64,000 nucleotides of DNA from Paracoccus solventivorans (GTDB taxonomy: Bacteria; Pseudomonadota; Alphaproteobacteria; Rhodobacterales; Rhodobacteraceae). The DNA lies in the NCBI RefSeq assembly GCF_900142875.1, contig NZ_FRCK01000002.1, forward strand, positions 480,592 through 544,591. The letters are read 5' to 3'. The notes under the pieces were generated by a model, which worked only from the letters and a program-made list of their open reading frames with translations, searched no databases and was not told the DNA's origin. The translations under genes and the position numbers were made by a program. Within the stretch, counting starts at the first letter, position 1. The number at the start of each line of letters is the position of its first letter. Shown one piece after another: positions 56,379-64,000 of the stretch.

Positions 56379-57487
56379 GGGCGCGCAACCTGTGGAACCT
56401 GGGCATCAAGGAGCTGCGCGGCCTGTGGCGAGAGCCGGTGATGCTGCTGCTGATCGTCTATTCCTTTTCCCTGTCGATCTACACCGAATCCAAGTCGATG
56501 CCCGAGACCCTGGCGGATGCCGCCATCGCCATCGTGGACGAGGACCAGTCCGCCCTGTCGGGGCGCATCGTCTCGGCCTTCACGCCGCCCTATTTCCTGA
56601 CGCCGCGGATGATCTCGCCCGACCAGATCGACCCGCGCATGGACGCGGGGCTGGACACTTTCGCCCTGCATATCCCGCCCGATTTCGAACGCGACCTGCT
56701 GGCCGACCGCCACCCGGAAATCCAGCTGAACATTGACGCGACCCGGATGACGCAGGCCTTCACCGGCAGCGGCTATGTCCAGCAGATCGTCGCGGCCGAG
56801 ATCGCCGAGTTCACCGCCGGCCACCGCGAGGTGACCGAGCCCGCCGTGGCCCTGGCGCTGCGCGCCCGTTACAACCCGGCGCTGGAGCCGGGCTGGTTCG
56901 GCGCGATCAACAGCGTCATCAACGCGATCACCATGCTGTCGATCATCCTGACCGGGGCGGCGCTGATCCGCGAAAAGGAACACGGCACGGTCGAGCATCT
57001 GCTGGTGATGCCGGTCACCGCGGCCGAGATCATGCTGGCCAAGATCTGGTCGATGGCGCTGGTGGTGCTGCTGGCCTCGGGGTTCGCGATCTCGGTGGTG
57101 GTGCAGATGGCGCTGGGGGTGCCGGTGGCGGGCTCGGTGCCGCTGTTCGTGGCGGCGGCGGCGCTGATGCTGTTCGCGACCACCTCGATGGGGATCTTCC
57201 TGGCCACCGTCGCCGGGACCATGCCGCAATTCGCGCTGCTGCTGATGCTGGTGCTGATGCCGCTGCAGGTGCTGTCGGGGGGCATGACCCCGCGCGAATC
57301 CATGCCCGAGGTGATCCAGGCGATCATGTCGCTGGCGCCGGACACGCATTTCGTGATCCTGTCGCAGGCGATCCTGTTCCGCGGCGCCGGGCTGGCGGTG
57401 GTCTGGCCGCAGCTGCTGGCGCTGGCGGTGATCGGCGCGGCGCTGTTCTGGCTGGCGCTGCGGCAGTTCCGCCGCTTTCTGGGCTGA
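56375..57487 (+). CDS. ABC-2 type permease, YhhJ-like
   Basis: 370 residues. An N-terminal helix (about 20-38), a periplasmic domain of about 130 residues, and five C-terminal helices with [40 protein letters not shown] and the late [20 protein letters not shown]. The RE-x-E-x-GT-x-E-x-LL motif is the ABC-2 coupling element. It pairs with the permease half of the RbbA-like protein (4-bp overlap), completing a YhiI-RbbA-YhhJ-type exporter. Confidence 0.92.
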   Translation: MRARNLWNLGIKELRGLWREPVMLLLIVYSFSLSIYTESKSMPETLADAAIAIVDEDQSALSGRIVSAFTPPYFLTPRMISPDQIDPRMDAGLDTFALHIPPDFERDLLADRHPEIQLNIDATRMTQAFTGSGYVQQIVAAEIAEFTAGHREVTEPAVALALRARYNPALEPGWFGAINSVINAITMLSIILTGAALIREKEHGTVEHLLVMPVTAAEIMLAKIWSMALVVLLASGFAISVVVQMALGVPVAGSVPLFVAAAALMLFATTSMGIFLATVAGTMPQFALLLMLVLMPLQVLSGGMTPRESMPEVIQAIMSLAPDTHFVILSQAILFRGAGLAVVWPQLLALAVIGAALFWLALRQFRRFLG

Positions 57488-57539
57488 GCGGCCGCTGCCG
57501 TCAGCCCGCAGCCCCTAACCCCCTAAACTCCGCCCCGGC

Positions 57540-57641
57540 TGTAATGGGGTCGAAAGTTTCACCTGGATTTCCCAATAAAATCAAAGCCTCACATACGACC
57601 TCGGGCAAAGATTTACCCGAGATCGGGGGAAAGTTCTACCC
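57540..57641. repeat. Paired repeats, possible transposon terminus
   Basis: GAAAGTTTCACC at 57552-57563 and GAAAGTTCTACC at 57629-57640 agree at 10 of 12 bases, 77 bp apart in direct orientation, after a TGTAATGGGG sequence at 57540. Between them CTCGGG (57600-57605) and CCCGAG (57616-57621) form a perfect inverted repeat. Multiple short repeats near a TGT end, beside a TniQ-like gene, recall Tn7/Tn5053-type element ends. No opposite end is visible in the window. Confidence 0.4.
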
Positions 57642-57666
57642 ATTTGCAATTCCTGGTTCTGACATG

Positions 57667-57688
57667 AAAAAACCCGCGTTTCCGCGGG
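57667..57688 (-). terminator. Terminator of the TniQ-like gene
   Basis: CCCGCG (57673-57678) and CGCGGG (57683-57688) with a 4-base loop; six T follow on the minus strand (57667-57672). It lies 34 bp after the gene's stop codon. Confidence 0.85.
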
Positions 57689-57721
57689 GTGGTGTCGGAG
57701 GTAGGGTAAAAAGGGGAAAAC

Positions 57722-58198
57722 TCAGGCCAAGGCGCGGCCCGCCCTTTCCCGCAAAACCCGCACATCACAGAGCCGGACCAGGATGGACCGCAGACCCGTA
57801 TGCAACGGATCGCGCCAGGCCATGATCCTGCGATCCCATATAGCCTGCACCAGATCCGGCGTCGTGCCACCCTCCCGTTGGCAGGCGACGGAGATGCTGA
57901 CGATCTCCCCACGGAACTCAGCCGGAACGACCTCCATCGCCTCGATCCTGGAAAGGAACCCGTTGAGATGGGAACGCCCGAAGACAACCTTTCGGACAGA
58001 ACCCGGGCCACCGGGCGGAATGAGCGGAGAAATGATCCCGGCGGAATAGAGAGCCTGCGCCTGGTTCATGCTTGCCCCCAGATGCTCGGCGAGCGCCTGG
58101 AGCGGAACGGCTGTCTCGAACTCGCGACAGATGAGTTCCACCTCCTCCACAGGAAACACGAGGAGGCCACTTTCGGCATCGGTGGCCCCTTCCGGCAC
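57722..58198 (-). CDS. TniQ C-terminal-like protein, probable remnant
   Basis: 158 residues from a GTG at 58198; a TAA lies 15 bp upstream in frame, so no longer start exists. The first half has an excisionase/MerR-like helix-turn-helix, LQALAEHLGASMNQAQALYS with FGRSHLNGFLSRI. The second half (ISVACQREGGTTPDLVQAIW to LVRLCDVRVLRER) resembles the C-terminal region of alphaproteobacterial TniQ proteins, which target Tn7/Tn5053-type transposons. Zinc-finger and N-terminal domains are missing, so it is probably a leftover. TniQ assignment is by pattern only; a small independent DNA-binding protein is the alternative. Confidence 0.5.
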   Translation of the reverse strand: MPEGATDAESGLLVFPVEEVELICREFETAVPLQALAEHLGASMNQAQALYSAGIISPLIPPGGPGSVRKVVFGRSHLNGFLSRIEAMEVVPAEFRGEIVSISVACQREGGTTPDLVQAIWDRRIMAWRDPLHTGLRSILVRLCDVRVLRERAGRALA

Positions 58199-59200
58199 GA
58201 GGCCGAGATTTTACAGCAATCGCGAAAGGCGTTTGCGGGGGATACATCAGCATTTGCGTCCCGCCCGACAGCGGCACTTCTTGGCTGATGCGCCCTGCGC
58301 ATCGGCTGTATCACGTTGAGCGAGTGGGAGATAGAACACGCCCCGATTGCCGGATTTCGGCGAGTCAGAGGCCAAGTGGCAGATGGCGAAATTGGAGTCA
58401 ATATACTGATTTTACGTATTTTTCTTTACTTTCTCCAAGCCGGAATTTTCCCGGAACTTTGGTTGGCCGGAAAAATCGTGACCCTTCGTCCTGAACGGAG
58501 AACGGAAGTGCAGGCATGCCAAAGGAGCCACCGGCAGAAAGCCCGGTAGCCCGACACCGGCATCCGCTGGCGAAAAATTGCTACGATGCGGAGAATCCGC
58601 CGCAGCAAGTGCATGGCAAAAGAACATAGTCACGTGCGAACGCCCGTCGATCAGGTTGTCGATGGACCTTTCGCCGTGCGACCGCACCAGTCTGGCTCAA
58701 GGGTTGGGAGCCTCCGCCGTCACTGGCTCTCCCGCGTAAGCACTATGATGATGACCACCCGAATGGCGGCTGTGGAACCATACCTGAGTTGAAGCCGTGC
58801 GAGCTTCTTGTCGGCAATCATTATAGAAATTCGATTCTTTTGAGTCGAATCGATTCCAGAAGATTTCGGAAAAATTCTGTAAGATGCTGAAGTATCTTTT
58901 TTTTATCGGATGCAATGCATACATGCCGCCCCATCGACACCTGCGGTCCCGTCCACGCGCACAACCAAACCGCACCGGATTATCCGTTACAAAGCTGCAT
59001 CAGGGCCGCCCGCCCGGGTTCCCAAGGTCGCGCATCGCCTTCGTGTCGAGGCCATACCGGGTCGCGATTGCCTTGCAGTTCGTCCGGCTACAGGCGTTCA
59101 TAGGAAAAAAGCACCCGCAATCCGCGGCATCATGGCATGGGTATCACCAGCCCACGCCCTCAATCTGGCCCGACAAGACATCTGGAAGACCGTAGCGACC
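58199..59200. other. 1-kb non-coding stretch of the accessory region
   Basis: No gene is supportable here. Short frames on both strands lack ribosome sites and recognisable sequence. Two AT-rich patches stand out (58385-58440 and 58795-58915) against GC-rich surroundings, and a hairpin lies at 58829-58850. Segments near 58000-58300 may be decayed TniQ-type sequence. Promoters for the 59201 gene would have to lie in 58850-59190. Confidence 0.55.
58829..58850. repeat. AT-rich inverted repeat
   Basis: ATTCGATTC at 58829-58837 and GAGTCGAAT at 58842-58850 pair over 9 bp with one T-G mismatch around TTTT. There is no clear T run, so an operator or a recombination site is as likely as a terminator. 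Confidence 0.6.
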
Positions 59201-60517
59201 ATGACTTCTCCATCCCCAAGCCCCGAAAAATTCGAAATCTCCAGGCAGGATCTCTACGAGCAGGTCTGGGCTACCCCGGTCAGCAAGCTGGCCGAAAATT
59301 TCGGCGTATCAGGTTCCTACCTCGCACGGGTCTGCGAAGCGCTGAATGTGCCGCGCCCCCCAGCCGGATACTGGCAAAAGAAGGCTGTCGGGAAGGAGAA
59401 ACCCCGCCCCGACCTGCCGCCCCTGCTGCCGGGCGACCAGGAAACGTGGTCGAAAGACAAGCCGCTCTCCGCCCCTGTCAGGAACACCCCGAAGCCACGC
59501 GCCCGCAGCACGCGCAGCGCTGCGGCGAAGATTGCTCAAACGGGCCGTCATCCGCTTCTTCTCGGCGTGGAAGGATATTTCCGCAAGACGCGGAAGCTCG
59601 ACGAAGGGGAGTTCCTGCGGCCCTACAAGCAGCTTCTGCCCGACATCGTCACCTCGGAAACCTGCCTGACCCGCGCCCTCGACCTTGCGAGTGAAATCTA
59701 CAATGCTCTCGAAAAGAGAGGGCACCGCGTGATGTTCGCAGCTCCGGACCGCAAGATGCACCGTCCCGACATCGAGGAGCGGGAAAGCCCCGGAAAGGAC
59801 CGGAAGTATGGCCCCTATTCCATGGGGCGCATCTGGTCCCCGCACCGGCCGACGATCTGCCATATCGGTGCGGTTCCCATCGGCCTTGCCCTGACCGAGA
59901 TGACGGAGCGGGCCACGCTTCGCCGGATCGGCGACAGATATGTCCGGGAGGACAGCAAGGAGGTTCGATCCGCCAAGGCGTGGCAACGCGCCAGTTCATG
60001 GACGACCGAGCAGGATCTTCCCTGCGGCCGCTTCCGGCTGGTGGCCTATTCGCCTCTGCACGGGGTCGCCTGGATGCACAGCTGGCAGGAGACCACGAAA
60101 GCCACGCTTGGCGGGATGATCCCGGCAATCATCCGGAAGCTGGAAAGCTCGGAGGAGGAGCTCCGGACGCTCATGACCGCGGCTGAGGAGGCCGCGGCCC
60201 AGCTTCAGCGCGAATGGGAGGAGCAACGGGAACGCTGGCGCCGGCAGGATGATCAGCGATGCGTCGAACAGGCGCAGACCGAAAGCCGGAAGCAGCTGTC
60301 CGACATCATGGACAGATGGGCAAACGCCCTTGCCGTCCAGCGTTTCTTCCGCGAAGCCGAGGAGCGAGCAGGTCAGGTGGAAGGTGAGCGCCGCGCCCGG
60401 ATCATGCAACGCCTGGCCTTGGCGAAATCCATGCTGGGCCCTTCGGATCCCCTCGATTATCTTGAGGAGTGGCTGGCGCCGGAAGAACGCTACAGGTCGA
60501 AGTATGGCGAGGAATGA
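59201..60517 (+). CDS. Protein of unknown function with N-terminal helix-turn-helix
   Basis: 438 residues from ATG 59201; an in-frame ATG at 59132 would add 23 residues and neither start has a strong ribosome site. Residues about 10-60 contain ISRQDLYEQVWATPVSKLAE then FGVSGSYLARVCEALNVPRP and PAGYWQK, a recurring helix-turn-helix pattern of otherwise unnamed bacterial proteins found in accessory regions. The middle (about 110-310) has no motif I recognise. About 320-400 is a charged Glu/Arg/Gln coiled coil, and the end is DPLDYLEEWLAPEERYRSKY. No membrane segment or enzymatic signature. Possibly a DNA-binding accessory or defence-associated protein; no function is claimed. Confidence 0.8.
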   Translation: MTSPSPSPEKFEISRQDLYEQVWATPVSKLAENFGVSGSYLARVCEALNVPRPPAGYWQKKAVGKEKPRPDLPPLLPGDQETWSKDKPLSAPVRNTPKPRARSTRSAAAKIAQTGRHPLLLGVEGYFRKTRKLDEGEFLRPYKQLLPDIVTSETCLTRALDLASEIYNALEKRGHRVMFAAPDRKMHRPDIEERESPGKDRKYGPYSMGRIWSPHRPTICHIGAVPIGLALTEMTERATLRRIGDRYVREDSKEVRSAKAWQRASSWTTEQDLPCGRFRLVAYSPLHGVAWMHSWQETTKATLGGMIPAIIRKLESSEEELRTLMTAAEEAAAQLQREWEEQRERWRRQDDQRCVEQAQTESRKQLSDIMDRWANALAVQRFFREAEERAGQVEGERRARIMQRLALAKSMLGPSDPLDYLEEWLAPEERYRSKYGEE

Positions 60518-60760
60518 CGGCCGAGCCTAAGATGCGCATCGGACACGGTCGGAGCGGGCGGCCTTTTGCAGTCGTTCGACGCCCTCCCGCCACGCTGCGC
60601 GGCAGCACGTCATTCCGGACATTCGCTACATATGCGGCAAGGAGCCCATTCGGCCGAACCTTCGGCATTGAAATGGCAAACCCTCATGCTTCATATTGTG
60701 GCGGGACCGACCGAACCCACTACTGGCTGATTCAACCTGCGCACGCATAAGAGGTTTCAC
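60518..60760. other. Short gap, nothing recognised
   Basis: 243 bp between two unknown genes. Only overlapping accidental frames are seen. AAGAGG near the right edge is the ribosome site of the next gene. Confidence 0.5.
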
Positions 60761-61063
60761 ATGGACGAGCTAAGTCAAGAATGGTTCGAACTGCGCGATC
60801 ATCGACGCAGGTTATATTCTCGTGCCGTTTGGGTCCCGGTTTACGGCAGGATTCTTCCCTCGGAACGTGGACGTTACCCAGAAGTTGGGCATGTTGAGGA
60901 GACGCTCTCTGTTGGATCAGCAGTTGTCTTCAACGATAAGCGCGAGAAGGCAGAGGAATTAGATTGGCACTATTGGTCCCTCGACAACACGACTCCTTAC
61001 TTGAATGGGGACAGGCAGTATTTCGAGGCCGAGTCCTTCTACGATGATCCGGCTAGGGCTTAG
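60761..61063 (+). CDS. Small orphan protein
   Basis: 100 residues from ATG 60761 with an AAGAGG box 7 bp upstream. Sequence is rich in Arg, Tyr and Glu (RDHRRRLYSRAVWVPVYGRI, HYWSLDNTTPYLNGDRQYFE), with no signal peptide, membrane helix or known motif. Base composition is lower in GC than the core genes, consistent with recent arrival. It is followed within 60 bp by metallophosphoesterase debris. Function unknown. Confidence 0.65.
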   Translation: MDELSQEWFELRDHRRRLYSRAVWVPVYGRILPSERGRYPEVGHVEETLSVGSAVVFNDKREKAEELDWHYWSLDNTTPYLNGDRQYFEAESFYDDPARA

Positions 61064-61116
61064 ACTTGTTCTGACGCACTATCTCAACTCTGCCCACCCA
61101 CGACAGGTATACATAA

Positions 61117-61649
61117 ATCAAAGACTTCGTTCTGGCCTACGGGCTTCTGGAAGAAGGCGAGGACCGGCTCGCCACGATCTGTGCCGAGACCGGGGTGAAC
61201 TTCACCCAGAGAGCCGAGATCGTCATCGGGACGACGCGTTTCCTCTGCGCGACCCTCTGGACCGACTTCGCCCGGCATGGCGAGCCGACCCTCGCGATGC
61301 TGGTCGTGCAGCGCGTCATGAACGACTACCGCACATCCGCCACGCCGCCTCCGGCTACCGGCGGATCCGGCCCTCCGACACCGCCCTTGTCCACGCCGAT
61401 CACCGCGCCTGGCTGGAGGAGCGGCTGGCCGCGCCCTTCCCGGGCCGGACCGTGGTCGTGACCCACCATTGCCCGCATCCCGGCCTGATCTCCCAGCGGC
61501 GCGAGGAACTCGATCCGGCCTATGGCTCGAACCTTTTGCCCACCATCGAGCGGTTCCAGCCGGAGACCTGGCTGTTCGGCCATACCCAGCGGCGTGCCGA
61601 AGCCGAGGTCGGGCGATCCGCCATACCGGCCGCGAGGCCGAACTGCTGA
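61117..61649 (+). pseudogene. Metallophosphoesterase, C-terminal fragment (copy A), frameshifted
   Basis: The sequence begins in mid-domain just after a TAA at 61114. Frame 1 reads AETGVNFTQRAEIVIGTTRF and ATLWTDFARHGEPTLAM up to MNDYR near 61330; a frameshift there moves the remainder to another frame (HIRHAASGYRRIRPSDTALV, VVVTHHCPHPG, FQPETWLFGHTQ). These are the second half of a calcineurin-like phosphoesterase: the THH and GHT metal motifs are present, but the N-terminal DxH and GNHD blocks are missing. It runs into copy B without a gap. It cannot encode a working enzyme. Confidence 0.8.
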
Positions 61650-61962
61650 TCGTCGCCGGCGATCTGGCCGAAGCCGCCCTTGACAGATGGCCGGACGAGA
61701 TCCTCTGGCTCGGCACAATCCATCCGACCGCGAAAACCGTGATCCTGCCGGGCAACCACGACTATTATGGCGGCAATCTCCATACGCTGGACCGCGATCT
61801 CGAGCGCATCTGCCAAGGGGCCGGATGCGCATTCAGACAATGCCTGCGCTTGGTGCTGGGCGACACCCGCATCCTGATGACCACCCTCTGGACCGACATG
61901 CGCCTCTCTGAGGCCGAGGGCGAGGCGGCGGTCGTGATCCTACCCCGAAAAAGTGGACGGGG

Positions 61963-62705
61963 TCAGGCTGCCATTTGCTCCATGTCGGCCGGTGATCGGT
62001 AGCCTAGCGCCGAATGCAGGCGCCGTGAATTGTAGAATCCCTCGATGTAGGCAAAGAGATCGCGGCGGGCCTCGGCTCTGGTGGCGTAGACGCGGTGATG
62101 GACGCGCTCGACCTTGATGGTATGAAAGAAACTCTCCATCGGGGCATTATCCAGACAGTTTCCCTTTCGGCTCATCGACGGTGTTATCTTCGCGGTGGCA
62201 AGGGCTTGGCGATACTCGTCGGCAGCGTATTGAATGCCGCGGTCCGAATGTTGGATCAGCCCGGGCGCCGGGCGCTGGCGTCTGATGGCCATGTCGAGTG
62301 CCTCGAGGGTGATCAAGGCGTGCAGGGCTTCGCGCATGCTCCAGCCCACGACCTTGCGGGTGTGCATGTCGATCAGTGCCGCAAGAAAGAGCCAGCCTTC
62401 GCCGGTCCGGATATAGGTCAGATCGGCGAGCCAGACCTGGTTCGACGCGGTCGCCGCGAAGTTCTCCGTAGAACATGCCGGCCGGCAGCGCGTAGCACGG
62501 CATGGACGCGCGGCGCGCCATAACACCCGCCGCTTTCCGCGTGAGCGCAGCGAATATCGCTGAGAAGAGCGCGGTTCTCGGTGCTGCGCTTGCTCTCCGG
62601 CCGCCGGCGCTACGCATAGTAGCCGCTGACGGAGACGCCGAGCACGGCACAGATCGTGCGGACAGGCCAGACATGACGATGCTCATCCACGAACCCGAAC
62701 GTCAT
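61963..62705 (-). pseudogene. IS3-family transposase OrfB, inactivated
   Basis: It starts at ATG 62705, overlapping the orfA stop as ATGA. The N-terminal part reads MTFGFVDEHRHVWPVRTICA and VLGVSVSGYYA, then meets an in-frame TAG at 62610-62612 where relatives have Trp. After GAPRVHAVLRAAG a deletion with frame change removes the linker to the catalytic core. The core itself is intact: ADLTYIRTGEGWL (first Asp), QHSDRGIQY (second Asp), PMESFFHTIKVER (Glu) and YNSRRLHSALGYRSP. The full OrfAB transposase cannot be made. Confidence 0.88.
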
Positions 62706-63019
62706 CGGGTGGCCGCTCCGAAGATGAGCGCGGCTTTTTTTAAGATATCGCGCTCCGTCTGGGCTTTCTGCAGTTCCCGCGTCAACCGGGCGTTCTCCGC
62801 CGCCAGGTCGGCCGGGGACGGGCCCTGCGCTTGCGTGATGGGGCGCCGCGCAGTGCTCGTCCCCGCCTTGCCGAGCTGCCTTATCCAGCGGCGCAGCTGG
62901 GTCTCGTGGATGCCCAGTTCCGCCGCGACATCCATGATCGACAGCCCGCTCGTCTCCACGCGATCCGCGGCCTGTCGCTTGAACTCATCCGGAAAATACC
63001 GGCGCTTCTTCTTCTCCAT
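62702..63019 (-). CDS. IS3-family transposase OrfA
   Basis: 105 residues from ATG 63019, after an AAGGAGTG box. An N-terminal helix-turn-helix, KKRRYFPDEFKRQAADRVET and MDVAAELGIHETQLRRWIRQ, is followed by a leucine-zipper segment DLAAENARLTRELQKAQTER and the end ILKKAALIFGAATR. The AAAAAAAG within ILKKAA is the expected frameshift site. It binds the IS ends; with orfB broken it may act only as an inhibitor. Confidence 0.9.
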   Translation of the reverse strand: MEKKKRRYFPDEFKRQAADRVETSGLSIMDVAAELGIHETQLRRWIRQLGKAGTSTARRPITQAQGPSPADLAAENARLTRELQKAQTERDILKKAALIFGAATR

Positions 63020-63538
63020 CGAACACTCCTTCCGTTGGCTCGAAAGCCTATCAGGGGTGTCCACTCAATCGGGGTAGGATCAGTCGAGGAATCCATCCGC
63101 CATGCCAGCCAGAGGATGCCCGACTACGCCGCCGCATATGGTGGAGCGGCATCATGATCGGCGACCCGGAACGCGCGCTTCGACCCGAGGACACCATCGT
63201 GGTCCATGAGCGGCAGAAGTCCTGGCCGATCCAGGAACTGGCGAAACCCTGGCCCGGAAAGACCATCGTGGGAACGCACCATGCCCCTCGGCCACCGTCA
63301 CAGGCCGGATGACACCGCTTTCACCCTGCTTCGCCTCCGATCTCGATGACCTGATGGACCGCTATCGCCCCAACGCCTGGATCTCCGGCCACACCCACCG
63401 TTCCGCCGATCTGCGCGCCCCCGGCGGCACGCTCCTGCGCAACGTCTCGGTCGGATATAAGCACGAGTTCGGGTCCGGGGATCCCGAGCGTCGGGTCAGG
63501 AAGGGACTGATCGATCTCGACAGAATCGGGGAAGGGGA

Positions 63539-63853
63539 ATGACAGGGCAGCGGGTCGAGGGCTTCTTCCGGGAAGAGCCGAGGCTGCGGGACCTGATGAT
63601 CCTTTGCCGGACCGAACTCTTCGCCGAGGAAATCTGGCTCTTTGGTAGCCGCGCCCGGGGCGATTATCGCTCGGACAGCGACTGGGACACGCCGCACATC
63701 TCGGCGTCCCCATGGTGGGATAGGCCCGGAGGCCCGTCAGAAAACGCCACATCCTCTACAGGATCGGACAGGAGGCCCCGTTCAACACTTCGACCGGGTC
63801 GGTCTAGGCTGCGGACTCATAATTCCGCATCCAGAGCCTTGAGCATGCCATGA
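63539..63853 (+). pseudogene. Nucleotidyltransferase (MNT type), truncated
   Basis: The first 50 residues (MTGQRVEGFFREEPRLRDLM to WLFGSRARGDYRSDSDWD) carry the GSxxxG-x9-DxD nucleotidyltransferase motif. Beyond residue 50 the sequence loses family resemblance, and it runs into the tail of an IS5-family transposase on the other strand. MNT enzymes often act as antitoxins with HEPN partners, but no HEPN gene is visible. The start overlaps the metallophosphoesterase stop, with GAAGGGG upstream. Confidence 0.75.
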
Positions 63854-64000
63854 GGGCGGCGGCGAGGTAGTTTTGCGCTGTCTTTTCATATCTGGTGGCG
63901 ATCTATCGGAACTGCTTGAGCTTGGAGAAGAACCTCTCCACGAGGTTGCGCTGGCGGTAGAGGACCGGATCGACCTGCCGCTGCACCTTGCGGTCGCGTT
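63804..64000 (-). pseudogene. IS5-family transposase, C-terminal part with nonsense codon, runs off window
   Basis: Minus-strand reading gives RDRKVQRQVDPVLYRQRNLV then ERFFSKLKQFR, a TAG at 63903-63905, then IATRYEKTAQNYLAAALMAC and SRLWMRNYESAA with stop at 63804. This is the C-terminal end of an IS5/IS427-group DDE transposase; RNLVERFFSKLK contains the catalytic Glu. The TAG lies where relatives have Arg. The rest lies beyond the window. Confidence 0.85.

Larger units (their letters stand above)
61935..63082 (-). mobile_element. IS3-family insertion sequence, complete ends, defective transposase
   Basis: Length 1148 bp. Both ends carry TGATCCTACCCCGA then three variable bases and AGTGGAC in inverted orientation (21 of 24 identical). 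The element is flanked by direct repeats GTCG at 61931-61934 and 63083-63086, a 4-bp target duplication. It contains orfA and a broken orfB on the minus strand, with an A7 slippery run (plus 62735-62741) near the end of orfA for the usual -1 frameshift. It is somewhat shorter than typical IS3 elements, in keeping with loss inside orfB. It interrupts a metallophosphoesterase gene. Confidence 0.9.
61631..63542 (+). pseudogene. Metallophosphoesterase (copy B), split by an IS3-family element
   Basis: The left part (61631-61934) encodes REAELLIVAGDLAEAALDRW, VILPGNHDYYGGNLHTLDRD and TTLWTDMRLSEAEGEAAV. After the insertion and one copy of the GTCG duplication the reading frame continues from 63087 as EESIRHASQRMPDYAAAYGG, then shifts frame near 63150 and again near 63290. 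The end carries WISGHTHRSADLRAPGGTLL and stops at 63542. It therefore has an insertion, at least two frameshifts and no clear start. It overlaps the nucleotidyltransferase start as ATGA, which suggests a former operon. Confidence 0.85.

Noticed and set aside
58316..58549. Plus-strand frame with a hydrophobic segment (ILILRIFLYFLQAGIFPELW) in the island
   Set aside because: No ribosome site, and the hydrophobic stretch comes from a local AT-rich patch. I could not support it as a gene.
1..64000. CRISPR arrays, rRNA genes, prophage modules
   Set aside because: I saw no regularly spaced repeats, no rRNA sequence and no phage structural or integrase genes on reading both strands.
57722..64000. 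A complete defence island at the right end
   Set aside because: Helicase, restriction, nuclease or cyclic-nucleotide genes are absent. What remains is one intact unknown gene, one small orphan, and pseudogenes with IS elements.

Overview
This 64 kb window is GC-rich, densely packed chromosomal DNA from an alphaproteobacterium, most likely Rhodobacteraceae and close to Paracoccus or Rhodobacter. The assignment rests on gene content: a class II NrdJ ribonucleotide reductase, class II DAHP synthase, a single bifunctional Rsh next to rpoZ, ComEC divergent from gltX-gltA, TRAP and Liv transporters, and a LabA-like NYN protein divergent from folK. It is inference, because there is no rRNA in the window.

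Layout. (1) 1-10.7 kb: sugar-acid catabolism. An SDR tail, a fumarylacetoacetate-hydrolase-family enzyme, an L-fuconate-dehydratase-like enolase and a DctPQM TRAP transporter face a KDG kinase and an unusual GntR regulator with two winged helices. Divergent from that regulator lies a zinc dehydrogenase, UxaB-like, UxaA operon. Together they read as a route from L-galactonate or tagaturonate through altronate and 2-keto-3-deoxygluconate to the 6-phosphate, beside an L-fuconate/L-galactonate branch. (2) 10.7-16.9 kb: ferric-siderophore ABC importer (four genes, minus strand) divergent from exbB-exbD-tonB, so both halves of an iron-uptake system share one intergenic region. (3) 16.9-31.2 kb: housekeeping block: a possible small RNA, comEC, gltX, gltA, an FAD oxidase, DUF2062, rsh, rpoZ, folK, NYN, a PAS protein and class II aroG. 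(4) 31.4-38 kb: branched-chain amino-acid-type ABC importer with two tandem paralogous binding proteins and livGFHM. (5) 38-46.9 kb: purN, purM, a CAU tRNA, a YigZ-like protein, fhs, nrdJ, a candidate 6S RNA and 5-formyl-THF cyclo-ligase, a cluster rich in one-carbon and nucleotide metabolism. (6) 46.9-57.5 kb: mgtE, hisN-like, an XRE regulator, a quinone oxidoreductase, BI-1, tRNA-Arg(UCU), a GNAT enzyme and an HlyD/RbbA/ABC-2 export system.

(7) 57.5-64 kb: an accessory region with a different texture: lower gene density, AT-rich stretches and broken genes. It starts with a possible transposon end and a TniQ-like remnant, then an unknown protein with an N-terminal helix-turn-helix, a small orphan gene, two decayed copies of a metallophosphoesterase (one split by an IS3-family element with 24-bp inverted repeats and a 4-bp target duplication), a truncated nucleotidyltransferase and the tail of an IS5-family transposase.

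Many genes overlap by ATGA, GTGA or TGATG, marking operons clearly, and strong intrinsic terminators are common. The least explained items are the double-winged GntR regulator, the 6S-like RNA at 46.1-46.3 kb, the CUCCUCC-bearing RNA candidate near 17.2 kb, and the unknown genes of the right-hand island. No complete new defence or biosynthetic system is visible.
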